Shown in pieces: positions 16,101-21,084 of a stretch of 21,084 nucleotides of DNA; the stretch's first letter is position 1; each line of letters begins with the position of its first letter. The position numbers and the translations under genes are program-made. Source of the DNA: Paulinella micropora (lineage: Eukaryota > Cercozoa > Imbricatea > Euglyphida); the NCBI GenBank assembly GCA_009731375.1, contig BJOX01000150.1, forward strand, positions 615,103 to 636,186. Direction: 5' to 3'. The notes beneath the pieces were generated by a model. That model saw nothing but the letters and a program-made list of their open reading frames with translations, was not told the DNA's origin and did not search any database.

Positions 16101-19008
16101 CGACTTTACGAAACAATTCGTAGTCGATACAGACGCATCTAAGTTTGCGATTGGGGCTGTATTACAACAAGAGGATGAGGAGAAGAAATTACGCCCAATC
16201 ATGTTTATTAGTAGGAAGTTGTGTGCGGCGGAGAGAAACTATTGCACAAGGCAAAGAGAGGCGTTGGCGGTAGTATGGGCCCTCAAGAGGCTCAGAGAGT
16301 ATTTGTGGGGAGGACCTCAATTTACTGTCAGAACTGATCATCATAACCTGTTATGGTTGATGAATCATGAACAGACGGGACGGCTGGCGCGGTGGCAAGC
16401 GTTCTTGTCTTGTTTCGATTTTACAATGGTCCATCTACCGGGAAAGCGAAATGTGGTCGCTGATAGCCTCTCTAGGCTAGAGTTTAACTCAGAAGTATCG
16501 GCGTTGGTGTCCACGGTGGAGATGGAAGACTTGTCCACTGACAAGGTGTATGAGGTCAGCCACATTGAGGCGATGGAGATGGCGAGTGGAGTCCGATATG
16601 ACCGCACAGGTCTACGGTACAGTCCACAAGGCCCGGATCACGGGATATGTTGTGAGCTACATACCCAGGAGGACGCTGAGTGGTCCTATGAGGTATATGA
16701 GAATGCGAAGGCGAACATAAGAGAGGAAGAGGAGACGCAGGAAGTTTATGCGGAGCCTCCTCAAGAGCGGAGAAGTGACCTAGACGATGACCCGGAAAGA
16801 ATCGGGGTACGGCTAGAAGATGGTACTATCCATATAGCCTCGCCTACCGCATGGAGGCAACAACAGGCTCAAGATCCGGAGTTTAAAGAACTGATACAGT
16901 TATATCAGAACCCGGATGAGCTACGGATGACGAAAGCGATCAAAGATCAGATGAAGGAGATGGGATGGAGAGATGGTCTACTGTGGTACAAGGGCCTTCA
17001 CGGTCGCTATGCGTCACAGCCGGACAAATGGACCCTTTGGGTACCGGAGAGTCTGAGACGATTTATATTTGTCGCAGCCCACAATTGCCCACTTTTGGCG
17101 CATCCGGGTCGACAACGAACTCATATGTTCGTAGCGAGGCGATTCTGGTGGAAGAAGATGAAGGAGGAGATAGATCAGGCGGTGGATGCATGCATCCCGT
17201 GCAAGATAAACAAAACACCACTGAAGGCAAATTTCGGCCTGATTGGCGAATTTCCTCTTCATGCGGGGATGTTTGAGTTTATACACATTGATCATGTGGG
17301 ACCTTTCCCAGAATCGAAGGATGGTTACAAATACCTCCTTACGGCTATTGACAGAGCCACCAACTATGTGTGGATCATCCCTGTCAAAGACGTTACCGGC
17401 AAGACGACGGCCGAGGCGCTGATCGATAGGATCATCTCACAGATCGGAGTACCAAGAAAGATATGTTCTGATCGAGGCTCGGACTTTAATAACGAGGTCA
17501 TCGACAAACTATCTAAGTATTACGGGATGAAATGGCAATATGTTACTGCCTATAACCCGCGAGCAAATGGGAAAATCGAGCGGGTACACAGACCCCTCAA
17601 AGCCTCGCTAAAGATGTATTGCACGAAGAAGGAGAATCAAAGAGCATGGGTCGAGGCAGCACCATCATTTGCGTTTGCAATGAACTGTCTACCCTCTACG
17701 GCGTTAGGAGGCTCGAAGAGCTCAATCTCGCCATATCAGTTAGTATATGGGCGTGAGCCTGATATCCCGACTTCGCTCCTTCACCCAAAAGACACTTGGG
17801 CGGATGCGGATGAGTTGTTTGGGATGAGACTTAGAGTGAAGATGGAGGCGGAACAAATAGTCAGGGCGCATAGAGAGGCGGAGCGCCGAAAGACTGATGC
17901 TGAAGGGGTGCGACAAGCGCACTTGGATCAGATCAAGTTCCAGGTCGGGGATATTGTACTATTGTACCATCCTCAAGTCCCGAAGGGAGTCAGCTCTAAG
18001 CTGTTCACTCACTGGAAAGGACCTTATCAGATTATGGAACAGACGGGACCTCTGAATTACAAGATCAGGGGTAGAGGGAAGGTGCAAATTGTGAATGTAA
18101 GAAGGCTGATTAAGTATGATCCCTTCTTACTGGAAGATGAATCCGTTGAGGAGGCGTTAAAACGGATGAAGGATGATTTCAAAGAGGTGCCGCCCATCCA
18201 CAAGGAGGCTGGCATAGACCAAGACGATGCTTATCGGGCACCGATAGCTGAGAAGGAGGAGAGTGAGGTGGACAGCAAGGAGAAGACTGACCGCATAAGC
18301 GCGGTGGGGACTCAGTCCAAGTCTCCGCGAGAGCATAGCGGAAAGAAGGAGAAGATCACAGAGGCGCAGCTAAGGAGAGCGCGGAATGATCTTATCAACG
18401 ACCAACCGAGGAAGGCGATGAGGTCGATGAGATCAAAGGACGTCCACCAGGAGGAGGAGGGGACGGACACTGACCCAAACGCGGGCAACGTTGAGATTGT
18501 CCATGAGCGATGGAAGGAAGGCGATGCGATAGCAACCATCGCATGGGTGAAAAATGTTTTCTATCTGATGAGACCAGCGGAACAACATGTCGCTGATGAC
18601 ACTCTCTCAGACTTATACTTGATGCGGGTCGTGGCGGTCCCACGACAGATGCGTGTCACACGGACACTCAAAATATCATCAGCCGCAAAGATAGTACAAC
18701 CGATACTCCAGTTCTGGAGAAGTATGGACCCGGTTGAGGATCCAAAGGCAAGACATTATCTGCCAGTATATAAAGACGCAAAAAGTCTCGAGACATGGGA
18801 TGATACAATTACTCCCAGAGACAAGGATTACACTGCGTGGACCATTCAGACACTGCCAAGAGGAGTGCTTGATGTCCCTTTTGAATTATCGTTGGGCGGA
18901 ATCCCTAATAAGATCTGGGACATTCTCGAACAGTCAAAGTTCGATCTGACTTTTGTTGGTGGTCCTCCACCAGGCAAAGAAATCCGCGCCAGACGACGAA
19001 GGCAGTGA
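13195..19008 (+). CDS. pol: Pol polyprotein (protease, RT, RNase H, integrase), 1937 codons after the gag stop
   Basis: Made as Gag-Pol if the UGA is read through. Numbering counts from 13228. An Asp/Asn-rich coiled stretch (about 95-150) precedes a retropepsin-like domain (about 165-275): D179-T-M-A at the active site, and YHGSILLSYDQL then GAVIDCAARRVIY at its C-terminal half. RT follows at about 610-860: PKPGGEWRLTVNY (691-703), LPMGLKQAPGLFQ (769-781), YIDD (815-818). RNase H has VVDTDAS (965-971) with E1011 and D1037. Integrase has zinc ligands H1285-X6-H1292-X29-C1322-X2-C1325, then D1355, D1415 and E1451 (exactly 35 residues between the last two), and a GPY/F module HWKGPYQI (1595-1602). 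After it come a charged linker and about 170 residues of unknown fold ending in a basic tail. The stop is TGA 19006-19008. Odd points are the D-T-M active site, a spacer of more than 300 residues between protease and RT, and an insert of about 15 residues before YIDD. Confidence 0.95.
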   Translation: MEGEEERKEKTVKFNPKVTVLSNAVVQTGPTLPLCENKDVGTQRLQPQGSLIPVHTARLPMITDANRKARLAMEARRPMADVSPRPSKQPRTDSMSTVAAGGEQKDNVCTQVPQDNVAQIVNAPVPQNNKNVNEVKQEEKKEELKNLETRLQNLERKVLVLAANIHRPDALCYTELYCETLKTILKVGNDTMANINIVGRKFFNRYRDWVDGNMKKSTGTLKGVSSRTDITGIITLTFKLKSARVYRMDLYVVPGYHGSILLSYDQLATMGAVIDCAARRVIYGVKRGEENDIDPFNATDSYEAYELSLATDHKKMAIAHEALEVYVHPHVVRPDELSWTDNWESQVCTVTVPTCHWDKKSIDDLIEKRKEEIICVAQRSPSLARFAEGVGTDVHITNGYCFHAKVGEEKREAFVPRRTGRIPDTPPETIKSFITDFWGDEPTWPRSLSEVKKCLRTLFENNKPYTIILPYNEKAIWAQEIRDRLIDHPIPVPSRKQQLVVACRMGTREQSSAYKRKLRDLDKLKLIPQAFTCFDGFYTRKAPLQYARLIDMLVELGKDDEPDTVTYEKTGLDDVSEEDLGLEEDREPLKQHKQMSDEDFQEAARKILEEGVGTEKEKELLKAKLEANKEIFDPPHAGGVKPEDFTAVIYKIPGAEPSPAPRRANLSIHEAKIAEELARQLLNEDFIERSTSSIVSQPRIVPKPGGEWRLTVNYARVNKVLEEERNPLPTLEEGRRVLRNAKFYSVIDLKNGFWQIPLEEKSRWLTAFVVGMEIYQWKVLPMGLKQAPGLFQKAMQKMLSSQYDDLSDGGFMRRRGQKAGEYAFCYIDDIIVYSNTMEEHIDHLSDIFRRIGAFGLKCNLKKCQLAKTSVTYLGYEISHNRVSISKEKREEIMNRPIPKNRTELHSFLAMAQYYSQFIPDWGATRAKVEKMIDFGDFEKWDEEALQAFHALKDLIYKDPKDGGLVLTMPDFTKQFVVDTDASKFAIGAVLQQEDEEKKLRPIMFISRKLCAAERNYCTRQREALAVVWALKRLREYLWGGPQFTVRTDHHNLLWLMNHEQTGRLARWQAFLSCFDFTMVHLPGKRNVVADSLSRLEFNSEVSALVSTVEMEDLSTDKVYEVSHIEAMEMASGVRYDRTGLRYSPQGPDHGICCELHTQEDAEWSYEVYENAKANIREEEETQEVYAEPPQERRSDLDDDPERIGVRLEDGTIHIASPTAWRQQQAQDPEFKELIQLYQNPDELRMTKAIKDQMKEMGWRDGLLWYKGLHGRYASQPDKWTLWVPESLRRFIFVAAHNCPLLAHPGRQRTHMFVARRFWWKKMKEEIDQAVDACIPCKINKTPLKANFGLIGEFPLHAGMFEFIHIDHVGPFPESKDGYKYLLTAIDRATNYVWIIPVKDVTGKTTAEALIDRIISQIGVPRKICSDRGSDFNNEVIDKLSKYYGMKWQYVTAYNPRANGKIERVHRPLKASLKMYCTKKENQRAWVEAAPSFAFAMNCLPSTALGGSKSSISPYQLVYGREPDIPTSLLHPKDTWADADELFGMRLRVKMEAEQIVRAHREAERRKTDAEGVRQAHLDQIKFQVGDIVLLYHPQVPKGVSSKLFTHWKGPYQIMEQTGPLNYKIRGRGKVQIVNVRRLIKYDPFLLEDESVEEALKRMKDDFKEVPPIHKEAGIDQDDAYRAPIAEKEESEVDSKEKTDRISAVGTQSKSPREHSGKKEKITEAQLRRARNDLINDQPRKAMRSMRSKDVHQEEEGTDTDPNAGNVEIVHERWKEGDAIATIAWVKNVFYLMRPAEQHVADDTLSDLYLMRVVAVPRQMRVTRTLKISSAAKIVQPILQFWRSMDPVEDPKARHYLPVYKDAKSLETWDDTITPRDKDYTAWTIQTLPRGVLDVPFELSLGGIPNKIWDILEQSKFDLTFVGGPPPGKEIRARRRRQ
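13720..14055 (+). other. Retropepsin-like protease domain with altered active-site loop
   Basis: The segment LKVGNDTMANINIVG aligns by position with the family's h-h-D-T-G-A-x-x-N-h-h box, with Met (13768-13770) in place of Gly. The later I-L-G of the second hydrophobic box is I-L-L (13972-13980). The C-terminal GAVIDC...RRVIY is well kept, which supports the assignment. Confidence 0.65.
15043..15830 (+). other. Reverse transcriptase domain
   Basis: The N-terminal approach (FDPPHAGGVKPEDF, then an IPGAEPSPAPRRANLS segment) matches the Ty3/gypsy lead-in. Palm motifs follow in order: TVNYARVNK, SVIDLKNGFWQIP, MGLKQAPGLFQ and YIDDIIVYS, then LGYEIS. D of SVIDL and the two D of YIDD are the catalytic residues expected for this family. 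Confidence 0.95.
17080..18120 (+). other. Integrase with zinc-binding, catalytic and GPY/F regions
   Basis: HHCC ligands, D,D-35-E catalytic triad and a GPY/F module are all present in order and with usual spacing. No recognisable chromodomain follows, so I would not call it a typical chromovirus. Confidence 0.93.
18130..19008 (+). other. Pol C-terminal extension of unknown fold
   Basis: About 290 residues after the GPY/F module. The first half is highly charged (many Glu/Lys, with RRARNDLIND and several KE runs). The second half looks folded: a WKEGDAIATIAWVKNVFYLM segment, then a mixed region with Trp and Pro, ending GPPPGKEIRARRRRQ. It does not match a chromodomain by eye. It could be a targeting module. 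Confidence 0.5.
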
Positions 19009-19498
19009 CAAAGAAACTATTTTTCTTTATGCGTCTCAAATAAACTGATTGATTGCCCACGGCGTATCATGATTTGATCATGCATCATCAGTTATCAATA
19101 TGAATATTAAAAAGACTCAGTGATATAACTTGGCATTCGATCGCAACATACGAGTGCGAAAGGTCGATCGACGATGATACTACACCGTATACGGGGATCG
19201 CTAGTGTATTGAGCGATGGTGTTCCCGGGTATGACCCTTTCCAAGTCCTGGGATGATGTTCTCGAAAATGAAATGTTCTCTGAAACTTTCATTAAATTAT
19301 TTTTTACGATAGATTATATACTGTCGTACCTGAGCACGGTCAATCTCTACTTGTGTCGGTATATCGCAGGGTCGGGTACATACACCTCGACTTCGGATAT
19401 AGCTATTAGGACTGGCCCCCTAATACTATATCATAGGATATCCGCCTTATACAAGGGTATGTCATTAAAAAAGACAATGAACTTACGATCTCCCTGTG

Positions 19499-19530
<32 letters not shown>

Positions 19531-19842
19531 GAAGAAGGAGGAGATCAAAGGGGGAATCGTACTACAGCACCACGTTGCTTGTATTTTTTTATTAATAGTA
19601 CGTTTGTTCTTGACATACTGCCGAAAAAAAAAAAAAAAAAAAAAAGGAAATTGAGGGGAAGGAGTTCAAAATTTACAAGAAAGGCTAGAGAATCCGCTTT
19701 GACGTGCCGTATGAGGATATATTTATCGTCTTTTAGCGTCTATCCGTGGGTCGATGCGCTGTGTGGCATGACTCCATAGCGCATACCGTCTATTTGCAGA
19801 AAGAAATCAGAAGGTGTATGACGAAAATGCTATATCCGTCAT
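19009..19842 (+). other. 3' untranslated internal region of the LTR element
   Basis: About 830 nt with no env-like gene. It holds a short hairpin (CATGAT / ATCATG, 19068-19082), a possible AATAAA at 19039-19044, repeated TCGATCG words (about 19138-19172), an (AAT/AAC-like) run at 19501-19530 and an A-tract from about 19624 to 19645. An ATG frame at 19216-19503 (95 codons, one hydrophobic stretch) is possible but has no support beyond length. Confidence 0.55.
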
Positions 19843-19860
19843 AAAATCGGGAGGGGGTAC
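19843..19860 (+). promoter_or_regulatory. Polypurine tract
   Basis: AAAATCGGGAGGGGGTAC directly abuts the 3' LTR, with nine purines in a row at 19849-19857. This is the usual second-strand primer position. Confidence 0.8.
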
Positions 19861-20098
19861 TGTAGGCATCACCCCCCGGATAGAAGGTAAAAAATTCCTT
19901 TTCCTGGTGACAGGTGCACCAGCTTGTTTTTCAGTATTATTTGTCAGGATTGGACCTGATGCCATTTTATTCCTGGTCTGTTGCCGTTTTCCTTTTTGGC
20001 TTCACTGAGCTAATATAACGAGACATCATTCTCATCTTTTGAGGACTGTGTTTGGTTGTATTACCGACTTTTTACGAGCTATCGTTGGGGGCATTACA
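19861..20098 (+). repeat. 3' LTR, 238 bp
   Basis: Matches the 5' LTR except for about four substitutions and a one-base gap near its start. At those sites the solo LTR at 3355-3585 agrees with the 5' LTR at the clear positions, so the changes probably arose in this copy. Followed by the right target duplication TTGG (20099-20102). Confidence 0.95.
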
Positions 20099-20441
20099 TT
20101 GGGTGGGAATACTATCTTTCTCATTGTACAATCATTTTAGCAAAATAAATTGAAAAAAACTCCGGGTGCCGCCGCCGAGCATGATGAGTCAGTCACCTTT
20201 CATATATATCACAGTACTTGAATTTTGTGACAGGCTTTATTATGAGTTTTCAACTTCTCGCTGACTCAGAGCGACTTTAATAAACTAAATGAACTGAGAA
20301 CACTTCTAAGGCATTTCATGGGAATGAAAGTGAGCAAAGAACTTGAAAAAAATGAGAAAAAAAGATTCGAACATCAGGACAGAATTAAGAAAAGCAAGAG
20401 GGACTGCATTCTTACTTATTAATATCAAAGTCGTTCCATGG

Positions 20442-20476
<35 letters not shown>

Positions 20477-20558
20477 CATTCAACTCGTCCTTCTGTTCCC
20501 TCTTGGCTTTTCGCTGCTATTTTTTTTTTCACCTTTCCTTTTATTGCTTTGTACTTTT

Positions 20559-20603
20559 TACGCAAGCACTGTTTTAATAGATAGTGTGACTTGCCACTCG
20601 TAG
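20559..20603. repeat. Second copy of the 2116-2155 dispersed sequence
   Basis: The words CGCAAxCACTGTTTTAATA and CTTGCCACxCGTAG occur in the same order as at 2116-2155, with a 5-bp difference in the spacer. Only one arm is present here, so it is not a palindrome. Confidence 0.6.
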
Positions 20604-20963
20604 AGCTAAGTGGGAAGCAGAAGAGATAAAATGGAAGAGTCACAAGTTATCAAGAGATACAAAAAGAGAAAACATGGTGTAAAAAAAAAAAAAAAAAATT
20701 CAGTCTTTAGAAAACATTGTGTAAAAAAAAATCAGTCTCTCGGTGGCATCCTTTCTCCCTTTTCCCCTCTTCTTTTCATCTGTTTGCCCTCTACTTTCCA
20801 CTTTTCTTCCTTTTTGCCCTCCCACTCTTCTCCCTGTAGTCTGCTTCCTTCTCCCTCCGTTCGCTCTAGTTTTTACCGATGTCGCGTACTCACATGCTTC
20901 CCCTTCATCTCTACGAAGAGCAAGCGTTCTTTATTATTAAAATTCGTTCAGTGGAGGGATTTA

Positions 20964-20964
20964 A

Positions 20965-21010
<46 letters not shown>
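20964..21010. repeat. (AAT)n microsatellite
   Basis: About 15 uninterrupted AAT units. Confidence 0.9.
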
Positions 21011-21084
21011 GTGCTTCTCTGTCAATGGCTGATGCATTTCTGCACATGCGCCTCCATCGTCTCACCCGTGAGGGGAGTACGAAG

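Larger units (their letters stand above)
9475..20098 (+). mobile_element. Complete Ty3/gypsy-type LTR retrotransposon
   Basis: The element runs from TG (9475) to CA (20098). It has a 4-bp target duplication TTGG at 9471-9474 and 20099-20102, two near-identical LTRs, a primer site 2 nt after the 5' LTR, a purine tract abutting the 3' LTR, and long intact gag and pol. Domain order in Pol is protease, RT, RNase H, integrase, which places it in Ty3/gypsy (Metaviridae-like) and not Ty1/copia. There is no env-like gene. About 0.8 kb of leader and 0.85 kb of 3' untranslated internal sequence are present. All enzymatic motifs except the protease loop look canonical, so this may be a recently active copy. 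Confidence 0.96.
20103..21084. other. Right flank spacer with poly-A and (AAT)n tracts
   Basis: No supported gene. It holds A34 at 20442-20475, a duplicated block of about 40 bp containing A-tracts (20670-20708 and 20711-20737), a copy of the palindrome arm at 20559-20603, a pyrimidine-rich run (about 20740-20870), and (AAT)n at 20964-21010. Confidence 0.65.

Noticed and set aside
18561-18600. Hammerhead ribozyme (CTGATGAG word)
   Set aside because: It lies within pol, and the needed GAAA and stems are not in place.
13195-19008. UGA as a sense codon in the host, making Gag-Pol one ORF
   Set aside because: No other in-frame UGA occurs in more than 2,800 codons and Pol itself ends in UGA. A reassigned codon should appear more often.
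19009-19842. Envelope-like gene, which would make the element an errantivirus-type
   Set aside because: No frame longer than 95 codons, and no signal peptide with a transmembrane anchor arrangement.

Overview
The window is eukaryotic nuclear DNA. It has spliced exons with GT..AG introns, long microsatellites, AATAAA-type signals and retrotransposons. I cannot name the species. The mix of GC-rich exons, AT-rich spacers and heavy simple repeats fits a protist or a simple animal or alga equally well.

Layout. (1) 1-1627: the 3' part of one host gene on the + strand, a glutathione S-transferase-like protein with a long low-complexity tail. Its introns are filled with tetra- and pentanucleotide repeats and a (GA)n run. 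(2) 1628-3350: AT-rich spacer with a strong imperfect palindrome at 2116-2217; one arm recurs at 20559-20603. (3) 3150-4690: a decayed coding region of unknown origin. It is broken by a solo LTR in minus orientation (3355-3585) with a 4-bp target duplication, and by tandem microduplications. (4) About 4935-8420: a decayed non-LTR retrotransposon on the + strand. It has reverse-transcriptase motifs B and C, a post-RT segment, a CCHC-like motif and, tentatively, a restriction-like endonuclease domain, spread over several frames. (5) 9475-20098: an apparently complete Ty3/gypsy-type LTR retrotransposon of about 10.6 kb with a 4-bp target duplication TTGG. Its two LTRs (237 and 238 bp) differ by about four substitutions and one single-base gap. 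(6) 20103-21084: flanking spacer with poly-A and (AAT)n tracts.

The LTR element is the centre of interest. Gag (898 codons) and Pol (1937 codons) lie in the same reading frame and are separated by one UGA codon, so Pol would be made by stop-codon readthrough. Gag carries a C-X8-C-X8-C-X3-H finger instead of the usual CCHC knuckle. The retropepsin active site reads D-T-M-A rather than D-T-G-A. A spacer of over 300 residues separates protease from reverse transcriptase, and integrase is followed by about 300 residues with no fold I recognise. RT, RNase H and integrase keep their catalytic residues, including an exact D,D-35-E. The solo LTR at 3355-3585 belongs to the same family, so this family has inserted at least twice here, in opposite orientations.
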